From a virus: a stretch of DNA of 30,604 bases. A program made the translations under genes and the position numbers. The stretch is from the IMG/VR virus record IMGVR_UViG_3300020169_000005, positions 1 through 30,604 of that record, one strand, 5' to 3'. Each line of letters begins with the position of its first letter. Position 1 is the first letter of the stretch. The notes below the pieces were generated by a model, which made no database searches, was not told the DNA's origin, and saw only the letters and a program-made list of their open reading frames with translations. Below are positions 16,034 to 22,895 of the stretch, in pieces.

Positions 16034-16368
16034 GAAAGATTTTAGTATTCTTTTTTATTTTATTAATCTATGGTTGCGCATCAACAGAGGTAGGCTTTAC
16101 CTTTGTAAAAGTATTAGGGGTAACTAATCAAGGAGATACAATTCTAATTGATGTAAATTCTTTAAGACCAAAAGTATATAATAACTATTATTATAGAAAT
16201 TCTTATAATCAACACCCTTACAATTATTACAATAATCCTCCTGTAATAATTAGACCATATAAACCAAAACCAAACAGACCTGTCATAATAACACCTATTA
16301 AAATAAAACCTACTATAAATAATAATTCTGTTTCTGCTCCATTAGTTAAACAAAAAAAAGAGAATTAA
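16030..16368 (+). CDS. Predicted lipoprotein, Asn/Pro-rich
   Basis: A 112-residue protein with a signal peptide of the lipoprotein class: MRK, a hydrophobic core (ILVFFFILLI) and lipobox IYGC with the modified Cys at 16. The mature part has a short beta region (TFVKVLGVTNQGDTILIDVN), then Tyr/Asn/Pro repeats (NNYYYRNSYNQHPYNYYNNP, KPKPNRPV). A Pro-rich lipoprotein beside TM and peptidase genes suggests an outer spanin that joins the membranes at lysis; a partner would be the single-TM protein at 16522. Superinfection exclusion is an alternative. Function is inferred. Confidence 0.65.
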   Translation: MRKILVFFFILLIYGCASTEVGFTFVKVLGVTNQGDTILIDVNSLRPKVYNNYYYRNSYNQHPYNYYNNPPVIIRPYKPKPNRPVIITPIKIKPTINNNSVSAPLVKQKKEN

Positions 16369-16369
16369 A

Positions 16370-16522
16370 ATGATACAAGATTATAAAACATTATTTATAA
16401 ATATGGGAACTTTAGGTATATCATTAACTGATATAGATATAATACTTAAAATCGCACTTTTGCTTATAACCATTGGATATACTTTACAAAAATGGTATTT
16501 AATGAATAAAAACAAAAAGTAA
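16370..16522 (+). CDS. Small membrane protein, holin-like
   Basis: A 50-residue protein with one clear membrane segment (ILKIALLLITIGYTLQKWYL) and a Lys-rich C-terminus, after an N-terminal amphipathic part. A similar small protein (TLG-S-T-D-ID-LK, then hydrophobic, then YTL-KWY) is common in Bacteroidetes phage lysis regions. Size, single TM and basic tail fit a pinholin-like or accessory lysis protein. It is linked by TAATG to the next gene. Confidence 0.65.
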   Translation: MIQDYKTLFINMGTLGISLTDIDIILKIALLLITIGYTLQKWYLMNKNKK

Positions 16523-16827
16523 TGTCTAAAGCTTTAGAACTTGAGGAATCCTCTAAAATACAACTTGATTTAAAAAGTTTAATTGGAATTATAGTTGGTA
16601 TATTATCTATTGCAGGAGTTTGGTTTACATTAACAGCAGAGATAGCCACACTACAAATGGACGTAGCTAGATTGCAATACAACCAAAGTTTAAATGATGA
16701 ATTTAGAATTAAATGGCCAAGAGGAGAATTAGGTGCTTTGCCAGCAGATGGAAGACAAGACTTGAAGATTGAGTATATGGAAAAAGAAATAGAGGAAATA
16801 TATTCAGTTTTAAAAGAAATTAAATAA
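16522..16827 (+). CDS. Membrane protein with coiled coil (possible inner spanin)
   Basis: A 101-residue protein: acidic start, one TM segment (about 20-40, LIGIIVGILSIAGVWFTLTA), then a heptad-rich helix (EIATLQMDVARLQYNQSLND) and a C-terminal helix ending EIEEIYSVLKEIK. A conserved-looking PRGELGALPADGR block lies between the helices. N-terminal anchor plus periplasmic coiled coil fits an inner spanin or holin partner next to the peptidase. It follows a holin-like gene and precedes the M15 peptidase by 8 bases. Role inferred. Confidence 0.65.
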   Translation: MSKALELEESSKIQLDLKSLIGIIVGILSIAGVWFTLTAEIATLQMDVARLQYNQSLNDEFRIKWPRGELGALPADGRQDLKIEYMEKEIEEIYSVLKEIK

Positions 16828-16835
16828 AAAATACA

Positions 16836-17228
16836 ATGACAAAAAACTTTACTAAAGAAGAATTTGATTGTAACTGCGATTGTGGTGTTTGTGAAATGCC
16901 TATAAATGTATATCATAATATTGTTAAAGTTGCTAATCAATTACAAGTATTAAGAGATGAGTTAAAAAAGCCTATACACATTAATTCTGCATATAGGTCA
17001 GAAGAATATAATGCAAAGGTAGGTGGCGTTAAAACCTCACAACATATAATGGGTAAGGCTGCTGATATTGCAATAAAAGGATTATCTCCATTAGAAGTAT
17101 ATAAGACAATAGAAAGACTTATAGAAAACGGAGATATGTTACAAGGTGGATTAGGTTTGTACGATTCTTTTGTACATTACGATATAAGAGGAGAAAGAGC
17201 TAGATGGGATTATCAAAAAAAATTATAA
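16836..17228 (+). CDS. Endolysin, M15 family D,D-carboxypeptidase/endopeptidase
   Basis: A 130-residue peptidase M15 (M15_3 type) domain. The Zn site is visible: SQHIMGKAADI gives His70 and Asp77, and FVHYDIRG gives His114; SAYRSEEYNA holds the substrate-binding Arg. It cuts peptide cross-links in peptidoglycan at the end of infection. It has no N-terminal signal, so it would need a holin. The CNCDCGVC stretch at 12-19 may be an extra metal site. It lies within the lysis cluster. Confidence 0.85.
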   Translation: MTKNFTKEEFDCNCDCGVCEMPINVYHNIVKVANQLQVLRDELKKPIHINSAYRSEEYNAKVGGVKTSQHIMGKAADIAIKGLSPLEVYKTIERLIENGDMLQGGLGLYDSFVHYDIRGERARWDYQKKL

Positions 17229-17229
17229 T

Positions 17230-17382
17230 ATGTTTATAGGCTTTAGTTTTATTATTGAAAGAGGTTTAATGTTAGGTTGGGAATATCATCCAGCATTAGA
17301 TGAAGAAGACAATGAAGAACTGAATTTTTACTTAATATTTATTTGTTTACATTTTAAATGGGGTTATGGCGAAGAAATTTAA
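17230..17382 (+). CDS. Small conserved hydrophobic protein
   Basis: A 50-residue protein, IGFSFIIERGLMLGWEYHP at the N-terminus, an acidic centre and a second hydrophobic part (LNFYLIFICLHFKWG). Two alternating hydrophobic parts suggest strands or a membrane-associated peptide. It overlaps the 3-TM holin by 17 bases. Similar short proteins occur beside endolysins in Bacteroidetes phages. No function is recognised. Confidence 0.6.
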   Translation: MFIGFSFIIERGLMLGWEYHPALDEEDNEELNFYLIFICLHFKWGYGEEI

Positions 17383-17773
17383 AGATACAAAAGTAGGTAA
17401 ATTTTTACTAAACAATGGTTCTGGCATAGTTAATACACTAGGAGATGCATTACCTTCTAATGGCATTTTAGGTATTGTTAAAGGACTTATAGACAAAGAT
17501 GAGTCATTACCACCAGAAGACAAAGAAAAAGCCTTAAAACTACTAGAAATGGATATGGTAGAGATGCAAGAGGTAACTAAACGATGGGAAGCAGATTTAA
17601 ATTCTGATAATAAACTCTCAAAGAATGTTAGACCACTTACATTAATATTCTTTTCAGTTGCTTATGTTATAGGTTGGTATTTAGATTATTCTTTAGAAAA
17701 CATTACTGGACTATTGTCTTTAATAGTCGGTGCTTATTTTGGTGGAAGGTCTTACGAAAAAACTAGAAGGTAG
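17366..17773 (+). CDS. Holin of the 3-TM GTA-release type
   Basis: A 135-residue protein. The soluble N-terminal half is acidic and helical (KALKLLEMDMVEMQEVTKRW). The C-terminal half has hydrophobic segments: RPLTLIFFSVAYVIGWYLDY and ITGLLSLIVGAYFGGRSYEK. The RPL... and YFGGRS-EK ends match the holin family described for gene transfer agent release. It permits release of the endolysin. It is the last gene of the lysis cluster, followed by an AT-rich gap. Confidence 0.75.
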   Translation: MAKKFKDTKVGKFLLNNGSGIVNTLGDALPSNGILGIVKGLIDKDESLPPEDKEKALKLLEMDMVEMQEVTKRWEADLNSDNKLSKNVRPLTLIFFSVAYVIGWYLDYSLENITGLLSLIVGAYFGGRSYEKTRR

Positions 17774-17923
17774 CCAAATAAATTTGAATATTATTCATAT
17801 ATCTTTATAATTTAATATTTATAATAATTTTAATATATATATATTTATAAAAATGATAATAATAATTTAAAAATTTCAAATGTATTACTTTTTTTTTAAA
17901 TAAAAAAATGTTATATTTATACT
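17774..17923. other. AT-rich intergenic region with promoter-like box
   Basis: 150 bases with almost no G or C and many TA steps (for example at 17836-17853). TATATTTA at 17912-17919 resembles the Bacteroidetes -7 box but no TTG is found at the proper distance upstream. No terminator hairpin was seen after the holin. It may hold a promoter for the next pair of genes or a melting region. Confidence 0.45.
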
Positions 17924-18073
17924 ATGAACATAGGAGTAAAAATTAGAAGACACGAAAACCAATCTGAATACTACGATTTAAAACTATCTACATACAAAGA
18001 AACGATAGAAGGTAAATTCAGTAAAGAAGATTTACGTTACTTAATACAGCAAATAGACAACGAGATAATATAA
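17924..18073 (+). CDS. Small hypothetical protein upstream of NinG
   Basis: A 49-residue protein, basic start (MNIGVKIRRHENQSEYYDLK), with a C-terminal acidic helix (SKEDLRYLIQQIDNEII). Its stop overlaps the NinG start as TAATG. It might help NinG or bind DNA, but no family is recognised. Confidence 0.6.
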   Translation: MNIGVKIRRHENQSEYYDLKLSTYKETIEGKFSKEDLRYLIQQIDNEII

Positions 18074-18465
18074 TGCCTAAAAAACCATCAAGAAAAAGTA
18101 TAGTAAAAAAACTTGATAAGGTATTTAGCCAATATATAAGAAGAAGATTTGCAGTAAATGAAATTGCTAAATGTGTTACATGTGGTAAACAAGCACATTG
18201 GAAAGAGTTACAAGCTGGACACTTTATGAGTAGAAAGCATTACTCTACAAGATACGATGAAACAAATGTACAAGTTCAATGCAGTGGATGTAACGTATTT
18301 AGATATGGAGAGCAATATAAATTTGGTAGATATTTAGAAGAAGCATACGGAGAAGGAACTGCTGAAGATTTACAAAATAAAAGTAGACAAATCACAAAAT
18401 TTAGTGATATTAGAATAAAAGAAATGATAGAATATTACAATAAATTACTAACTAACTTAAAATAA
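18073..18465 (+). CDS. ninG: NinG-like recombination protein
   Basis: A 130-residue protein similar to the lambda NinG (Rap) family, a Holliday junction-acting nuclease that assists recombination. Zn-ligand pattern: Cys34 and Cys37 in AKCVTCGK, Cys70 and Cys73 in VQCSGCNV. The family motif LQAGHFMSRKHYSTRYDETN is intact. C-terminal helices are typical. It is shorter than lambda NinG (about 200) because it lacks N-terminal sequence, like many phage versions. It is followed by a strong terminator and stands apart from the other replication genes. Confidence 0.85.
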   Translation: MPKKPSRKSIVKKLDKVFSQYIRRRFAVNEIAKCVTCGKQAHWKELQAGHFMSRKHYSTRYDETNVQVQCSGCNVFRYGEQYKFGRYLEEAYGEGTAEDLQNKSRQITKFSDIRIKEMIEYYNKLLTNLK

Positions 18466-18488
18466 TTCTTGTTTTGTTTTGTTTTCTG

Positions 18489-18521
18489 AAAAGGGGTTGG
18501 CTTCGGTTAGCCTCTTTTTTT
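18489..18521 (+). terminator. Rho-independent terminator with TTCG loop
   Basis: GGGGTTGGC (18493-18501) pairs with GTTAGCCTC (18506-18514), using several G-T pairs, closed by a TTCG tetraloop. Flanking AAAA and TTTT extend the stem, and T continues to 18521. It ends the NinG unit just before the early operon promoter. Confidence 0.85.
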
Positions 18522-18546
18522 ATTTTAATTTTTTTTATAAACATAG

Positions 18547-18576
18547 TTGTTAATTAAATTAAAAGTATTACATTTA
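18547..18576 (+). promoter_or_regulatory. Candidate Bacteroidetes-type promoter of the early operon
   Basis: TTG at 18547-18549, a 19-base spacer and TACATTTA at 18569-18576 approximate the Bacteroidetes housekeeping promoter (TTG at -33, TAnnTTTG at -7; the last base is A instead of G). It follows a terminator and precedes the first gene of the operon by 24 bases. Confidence 0.5.
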
Positions 18577-18600
18577 CATATAACATTAAAACAAGACAAT

Positions 18601-18753
18601 ATGTATTACATTATTACCACACAACAAGGAGATCAAATTAAAGAGACTGATTACTTTAAAGCATTTAGATATTCTTTATTCAACAAATGTATTTTAGAAC
18701 AACGTAATGGTTCTGGCGTTAGAGTAGAAATTAATAACTTTAGCAATCTATAA
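18601..18753 (+). CDS. Small hypothetical early protein
   Basis: A 50-residue protein from ATG 18601. Longer in-frame extension with a TTG at 18547 is rejected because it would cross the promoter. The sequence starts MYYIITTQQGDQIKETDYFK and ends RVEINNFSNL; it looks like a compact alpha/beta mini-domain. It is the first gene after the promoter, so a host take-over or regulatory role is possible but not shown. Confidence 0.6.
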   Translation: MYYIITTQQGDQIKETDYFKAFRYSLFNKCILEQRNGSGVRVEINNFSNL

Positions 18754-18754
18754 T

Positions 18755-18964
18755 ATGAAAAACGAACCTATACACGAAACAGTAAGAGACTTATACACTT
18801 TTAAAAATATGCAGATAGATGCATTACAAAAAGAACTATGTAAAGCAAATACAAGAATAACTAATTTAGAAACATTTATATTTGAATTATGTGATGATGG
18901 ATGTCCAGAATCATACAAAAATATAGTAAAAAAAGAAGTGCTGAATGACTTTACAAGAGATTAA
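18755..18964 (+). CDS. Small helical early protein
   Basis: A 69-residue helical protein with a heptad region (NMQIDALQKELCKANTRITN and LETFIFELCDDG), so probably a short coiled coil. It overlaps the next gene by 20 bases. The position between the promoter and the annealing/SSB genes suggests an accessory replication or host-interaction role. No family is recognised. Confidence 0.55.
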   Translation: MKNEPIHETVRDLYTFKNMQIDALQKELCKANTRITNLETFIFELCDDGCPESYKNIVKKEVLNDFTRD

Positions 18965-19199
18965 CTTTCATACTAATTACGAGTTATTAGCTAACTTATT
19001 GTTAGAGTTTAACAAAAAGAAACCTAAAGAAGCTGATAAATATATGAAAGCATTAAGTGAAATGTATTTTTATATAAATTCGATGCATATTGAAAATAGA
19101 GAATTAAGATTAAATAACAGTAACATTAAACAAGAAATAAGAAAACAGACTCAAGAATTTTATGAGTTTAAAACAAACGTAAAACAAATAATAAAATAA
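18945..19199 (+). CDS. Small coiled-coil early protein
   Basis: An 84-residue protein, mainly helical: LLANLLLEFNKKKPKEADKY, then YFYINSMHIENRELRLNNS and a C-terminal charged helix. It overlaps the upstream gene by 20 bases and is 1 base from the next gene. It has no recognised motif. By operon it belongs to the recombination/replication set. Confidence 0.55.
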   Translation: MTLQEINFHTNYELLANLLLEFNKKKPKEADKYMKALSEMYFYINSMHIENRELRLNNSNIKQEIRKQTQEFYEFKTNVKQIIK

Positions 19200-19200
19200 G

Positions 19201-19626
19201 ATGAACAGAGAAAAACTATTAGAACTTTACAAGAAGTACGAACTAACAAAAGAAGATGTATATAAACATCAGCACTATGTAATTATTACAAGAAAAGGTA
19301 TTGAAAAGATACAAGCAAAAGAAAACATTGCTATTACCTATGAAGTCATAAAGTGTGAAACAAACTTTGCAGTATTTAAAGCAAATGCTTATATTAGCAC
19401 AAAACCTAATACTAATATAGAAACTTTTGGCTCTGCATTAAAAGGTGGTTCATTCAAAGATGGTAATTGTAACACTTGGTATGTAGCTGAAATGGCAGAG
19501 AAAAGAGCTTTATCAAGAGCAGTACTAAAACTAACTGGCTTTTATGAGTTAGGGGTATTTGGAGAAGACGAATCAGAAGATTTTAAAAAAGTAAATAAAG
19601 ATAAATTAATAAACTTAAATAAATAA
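19201..19626 (+). CDS. Conserved phage protein, possible ssDNA-annealing (ERF/Rad52-like) function
   Basis: A 141-residue protein, conserved in phages next to SSB-like genes. Key features: REKLLELYKKYELTKEDV, ITRKGIEKIQAKENI, a strand region VIKCETNFAVFKANAYI and the C-terminal motif WYVAEMAEKRALSRAVLKLT. The last motif (AEMAEKRA-SRAVLKL) resembles the MAEKRA-DR-ILKL helix found in ERF-like annealing proteins and their relatives. Placement before an SSB-like gene fits recombination. Length is short for a full ERF, and the family is uncertain; treat the role as a hypothesis. Confidence 0.6.
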   Translation: MNREKLLELYKKYELTKEDVYKHQHYVIITRKGIEKIQAKENIAITYEVIKCETNFAVFKANAYISTKPNTNIETFGSALKGGSFKDGNCNTWYVAEMAEKRALSRAVLKLTGFYELGVFGEDESEDFKKVNKDKLINLNK

Positions 19627-19628
19627 CA

Positions 19629-19922
19629 ATGGCATCATTAATCAATTTAAACATCAACGTAGAAAATTTACCTAAAGAAAAATTTGTAAAAGGAAAAAAA
19701 GGAGTTTACTATAACTTTACAATAAGTGTAAACGATGATACTAATCAATTCGGTCAAAACGTATCAGCCTTTGATTCACAAACAAAAGAAGAAAGAGAAG
19801 CTAAAAAGCCAAAGCAATACATCGGAAATGGCAAAGTAGTTTGGACGGACGGCAAGTCTACTAAAGCACAGCAAGAAGCTCAACCACAAGACAACGACAA
19901 CAATGTAGATTTACCATTTTAA
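19629..19922 (+). CDS. Single-stranded DNA-binding-like protein
   Basis: A 97-residue protein. The strands around INLNINVENLPKEKF and GVYYNFTISVNDDTNQFG plus VSAFDSQTKEEREAKKPK, then YIGNGKVVWTD, fit a small OB-fold. The C-terminus NNVDLPF is like the acidic tail tip of bacterial SSB (DDDIPF), which docks partner proteins. It is shorter than SSB (about 170). In the operon it follows an annealing-protein-like gene and precedes an ATPase, which supports the role. A strong terminator follows at once, so this gene is probably expressed above the rest of the operon. Confidence 0.65.
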   Translation: MASLINLNINVENLPKEKFVKGKKGVYYNFTISVNDDTNQFGQNVSAFDSQTKEEREAKKPKQYIGNGKVVWTDGKSTKAQQEAQPQDNDNNVDLPF

Positions 19923-19927
19923 TATTT

Positions 19928-19955
19928 GGGAGGGTGTAAAAGCCCTCCTTTTTTT
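19928..19955 (+). terminator. Terminator/attenuator hairpin just ahead of the ATPase ATG
   Basis: GGAGGG (19929-19934) pairs with CCCTCC (19943-19948) around an 8-base loop, with 7 T at 19949-19955. The next base is the A of the ATPase start codon (19956). The hairpin thus lies inside the operon and probably lowers expression of all later genes relative to the SSB-like protein. Confidence 0.8.
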
Positions 19956-20798
19956 ATGACCGAAGAACAGAAAATGTTTATGCAACTCTTAGAAGAAGAG
20001 TGTGTAATAAATACAAATGACATAGTAGAATATCCACCAGTAGCAATATCTATGGGAGTAACAACTATACAAACACTTAAAGGCTTAAAAACATTACCAA
20101 TTCCGATTGGAACGTATGGCAACTTTAGTTTTGTGCAAGCGCCTCCAAAAACCAAAAAGACTTTCTTTATTAGTTTATTAGCTTCTGTATATTTAGGAAA
20201 CAAAAACAAATTTGGTGGAAAGTTAAGAGGACATAGAGATTATAAATGTCTGATACACTTTGATACTGAGCAAGGTAAGTTTCATGCGCAAAGAGTATTT
20301 AGAAGAGTTGTAGATATGAACCAAGAACAAGATTTAGGTTGCTATCACACATTTGGTTTAAGAACAGTAGGTTTTAAACAAAGAGTACAGTTTATAGAGT
20401 ATTATTTAAAAGAAAAAATAGAACAAGGTAAAGTAGGTTTAGTAGTCATTGATGGCATAGCTGATTTGGTTTCTGATGTAAACTCGTTAGAGCAGAGTAA
20501 CGAGGTTGCGCAGAAGTTAATGGAGTGGAGTCAGCGTTTTAATTGTCATATAATTACAGTAATACATAGTAATTTTGGTAGCGACAAACCCACGGGACAT
20601 CTTGGATCTTTACTAGAAAAAAAGACAGAGACTCAAATACAATTAGAAACAAACACAGTAAACAAGGATTGGATAACAGTTAAATGCAAACGAAGCAGAG
20701 GTTACGCTTTTGAAACATTTAGCTTTAAAGTTAACGACATAGGTCTACCTGAGATAGTTGGAGATCTATATAATCCCTTAAAAGGTGTAAGTTTTTAA
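19956..20798 (+). CDS. RecA-fold ATPase, replication (DnaB/RepA-like)
   Basis: A 280-residue protein from ATG 19956; a TTG 30 bases upstream lies in the hairpin and is rejected. Residues 54-69 hold the P-loop region, but the Walker A is degenerate: APPKTKKT instead of GxxxxGKT. The Walker B is clear (VGLVVIDGIADLVSD). The ITVIHSNFGSDKPTGHLGS stretch matches the family sensor helix/strand of RepA/RadA-type enzymes, and residues 240-260 contain a basic stretch (VKCKRSRGYAFETF). Probably a helicase or loader acting with SSB at the replication fork. Confidence 0.75.
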   Translation: MTEEQKMFMQLLEEECVINTNDIVEYPPVAISMGVTTIQTLKGLKTLPIPIGTYGNFSFVQAPPKTKKTFFISLLASVYLGNKNKFGGKLRGHRDYKCLIHFDTEQGKFHAQRVFRRVVDMNQEQDLGCYHTFGLRTVGFKQRVQFIEYYLKEKIEQGKVGLVVIDGIADLVSDVNSLEQSNEVAQKLMEWSQRFNCHIITVIHSNFGSDKPTGHLGSLLEKKTETQIQLETNTVNKDWITVKCKRSRGYAFETFSFKVNDIGLPEIVGDLYNPLKGVSF

Positions 20799-20800
20799 AT

Positions 20801-21373
20801 ATGGCAAATTGGTTAAATAAAGTAGCAAAATATCATAAAGAGTGGGTACAAATAGCAAAAACATTAGGAGCAAAAGACTATGCTGAAGACATAGTACAAG
20901 AATCTTATATAAAATTACATATGTATGCAAGCGAAGAAAAATTATTTAATAATGGAATTATATCAAAAGGCTATATGTATTTTGTAATACGTTCTGTTTT
21001 TTTAAGCTATATAAATTCAAAAAACAAAATAAATAAAATACAAATAGAAGAGTTTTTTAAAGATAAAGATTTTATAGAAATACCTCAAAAGGATTTTGAT
21101 AAATTTACTGATAATAATGATTTAGATAAAGAAGAGGCTTTTTGGAAATTATGTAAAAAGATAGATCAAGAATTAGAAAACTGGCATTGGTATGATAAAA
21201 GTATTTATAAATTATATAGAGATACTGAATTAAGCATTAGAGGTATGGCTAAAGATACCTCAATAAGTCCAGTAAATATATTTCATACATTAAAAAAAGG
21301 CAAAGATAAAATAAGAGATAAATTTAGCGAAGACTACGAAGATTTTAAAAACGAAGATTACAATTTAATATGA
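20801..21373 (+). CDS. Sigma-70-family-like (region 2/4) protein
   Basis: A 190-residue protein. The region 2-like part has AKDYAEDIVQESYIKLHMYA and a helix KGYMYFVIRSVFLSYINSKN; the C-terminal part (about 135-170, LYRDTELSIRGMAKDTSISP, then IFHTLKKGKDKIRDKF) fits a region 4 HTH. This layout is typical for ECF-type sigma factors and for phage homologues near replication genes. It could redirect host RNA polymerase to late genes. An alternative is a diverged HTH protein without sigma activity. Confidence 0.65.
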   Translation: MANWLNKVAKYHKEWVQIAKTLGAKDYAEDIVQESYIKLHMYASEEKLFNNGIISKGYMYFVIRSVFLSYINSKNKINKIQIEEFFKDKDFIEIPQKDFDKFTDNNDLDKEEAFWKLCKKIDQELENWHWYDKSIYKLYRDTELSIRGMAKDTSISPVNIFHTLKKGKDKIRDKFSEDYEDFKNEDYNLI

Positions 21374-21780
21374 AACAACCAAAAGACAAACGTACTAAAG
21401 AGTACAAAGATTGGAAAGCAAATTATGACAAACAATCAAAAGGGTTAGGAGACACCATTGCTAAGATTACTGAAGCTACTGGAATAGCTAAAGCTGTAAA
21501 ATTTATAGCTGGAGAAGATTGTGGCTGTGACGAAAGACAAGTAGCACTAAATAAGGCATTTAGATATAAAAGACCAAAGTGCTTACTAGAAGATGAATAT
21601 ATTTATTTAAGAGAATGGTTTGCACAAAACAGAACTAGAGTAAACCCATCAGAACAAAAACAATTATTAAAAATATACAACAGAGTATTTAATGATAAAA
21701 AAGTAATGACATCTTGCGGGAGTTGTATAAGAACTATAACTAATGAATTAAACTCTTTATATAAAACTTATGGAAATTAG
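21370..21780 (+). CDS. Conserved phage protein with Cys pairs
   Basis: A 136-residue protein with ATGA start overlap. It has KGLGDTIAKITEATGIAKAV, EDCGCDERQVALNKAF, then LLEDEYIYLREWFAQNR, and LLKIYNRVFNDKKVMTSCGS ending CIRTITNELN. The two Cys pairs (CGC and CGSC) could bind Zn. I recognise this layout from genes next to metallophosphoesterases in Bacteroidetes phages. Function unknown; perhaps a structural DNA-binding factor. Confidence 0.6.
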   Translation: MKQPKDKRTKEYKDWKANYDKQSKGLGDTIAKITEATGIAKAVKFIAGEDCGCDERQVALNKAFRYKRPKCLLEDEYIYLREWFAQNRTRVNPSEQKQLLKIYNRVFNDKKVMTSCGSCIRTITNELNSLYKTYGN

Positions 21781-22480
21781 ACCTCGCATTAACGGAAATA
21801 AAAAAATAGCTTACGAGAACATAACCAAGAAAGAAACAAGAGTGCTTGTTATAGGAGACTTACACGAGCCATTTTGTTTAGATGGTTATTTAGAACATTG
21901 TCAAGAAACTTATGCAAAGTACAATTGTAACAGAGTTGTATTTATAGGAGATGTGATTGATAATCATTACTCATCATACCACGAATCAGATGCTGACGGA
22001 CTTGGTGGTGGTCAAGAACTAGAACTTGCGATAAGTAAAATAGCTAACTGGTATAATACTTTTCCAAAAGCACACGTAACAATTGGAAATCATGATAGAC
22101 TAATAATGCGTAAAGCACAAACAAGTGCTGTGCCAAAAAAATGGATAAAGGCTTACAAAGATGTACTAGAAGTACCACAATGGAAGTTTGTAGATAGAGT
22201 TGTAATTGATGGTGTACAGTATATACACGGAGAAGCTGGAACAGCAAGAATGAAATGTAGGGCAGATATGCAAAGTACAATACAAGGACACTTACACACC
22301 CAATGTTATACAGAATGGTATGTAGGTCAAAACTTTAAAGTATTTGGTAGTCAGGTAGGATGTGGTATAGATGCAACTTCTTACGCTATGGCATACGCTA
22401 AAAGAGGTAAAAAACCAGCTATTGCTTGTGCAGTAGTTTTAGGAGGGCATACAGTAATTAATGAACTAATGGAATTATGA
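21770..22480 (+). CDS. Calcineurin-like metallophosphoesterase
   Basis: A 236-residue protein with all motifs of the calcineurin-like superfamily: GDLHE (29-33), GDVID (60-64), GNHDR (106-110), a later His in VQYIHGEAGT and GHLHT. It hydrolyses phosphoester bonds with two metals. Phage members are candidates for phosphatase or nuclease roles in DNA turnover; the substrate cannot be told from sequence. Overlaps the upstream gene by 11 bases and the next by an ATGA. Confidence 0.8.
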   Translation: MEIRPRINGNKKIAYENITKKETRVLVIGDLHEPFCLDGYLEHCQETYAKYNCNRVVFIGDVIDNHYSSYHESDADGLGGGQELELAISKIANWYNTFPKAHVTIGNHDRLIMRKAQTSAVPKKWIKAYKDVLEVPQWKFVDRVVIDGVQYIHGEAGTARMKCRADMQSTIQGHLHTQCYTEWYVGQNFKVFGSQVGCGIDATSYAMAYAKRGKKPAIACAVVLGGHTVINELMEL

Positions 22481-22629
22481 AAAACAAAAAATATACAACC
22501 AAAGAAAGATTTAAGATACTAGAAGCAACAGTAGCAACTTTATACGTAGCAATAGAAAAGCACTCAAAAAAAATAGACGTGATAGATAAATTTTTAACTA
22601 AAGCAACAAAAGATTATAAAGAAAAATAG
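22477..22629 (+). CDS. Small Lys-rich helical protein
   Basis: A 50-residue, basic helical protein (KERFKILEATVATLYVAIEK, then KIDVIDKFLTKATKDYKEK). Begins with ATGA overlap. Probably folds as two helices and could pair with the metallophosphoesterase or bind nucleic acid. It is the last gene before a promoter-like site. No family is recognised. Confidence 0.6.
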   Translation: MKNKKYTTKERFKILEATVATLYVAIEKHSKKIDVIDKFLTKATKDYKEK

Positions 22630-22649
22630 TATATATTAACAAAATTGTT

Positions 22650-22657
22650 TATATTTG
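22650..22657 (+). promoter_or_regulatory. Candidate -7 promoter element (TATATTTG)
   Basis: TATATTTG matches TAnnTTTG exactly and lies 17 bases before the next ATG in a 44-base gap. No TTG is present about 20 bases upstream; TAACAAAA is found instead. The A-rich leader (AAAACAAAACAAA) fits Bacteroidetes translation initiation. Confidence 0.4.
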
Positions 22658-22673
22658 TACAAAACAAAACAAA

Positions 22674-22895
22674 ATGAAAAAAGAAGTAACAATAGAATAT
22701 GACAACATAGCTTTAGTTGTTGTGGGAGAATATGAAAAAGGACAAGATGGAAGTTATATGTATCCAGATTTTAGTAGTGATTTTAATTGTTTTAAAGTGC
22801 TATGTGGAGGACAAGACATTATAGACATACTAGAACAAGAAGTAATTGATGAGTTAGAAACTCAAGCCATAGAAATAATTGAAGAACAATGGTAG
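22674..22895 (+). CDS. Small acidic hypothetical protein
   Basis: A 73-residue acidic protein. Begins KKEVTIEYDNIALVVVGEYE with two short strands; then DGSYMYPDFSSDFNCFKV and a long acidic helix (DIIDILEQEVIDELETQAIE). It overlaps the exonuclease gene by 7 bases. A single strand hairpin plus helix suggests a small interaction domain. No known family or function. Confidence 0.6.
   Translation: MKKEVTIEYDNIALVVVGEYEKGQDGSYMYPDFSSDFNCFKVLCGGQDIIDILEQEVIDELETQAIEIIEEQW

Noticed and set aside
16464-16940. Minus-strand reading frame of 158 codons
   Set aside because: Opposes the coiled-coil membrane protein and peptidase genes that have clear features; no family resemblance.
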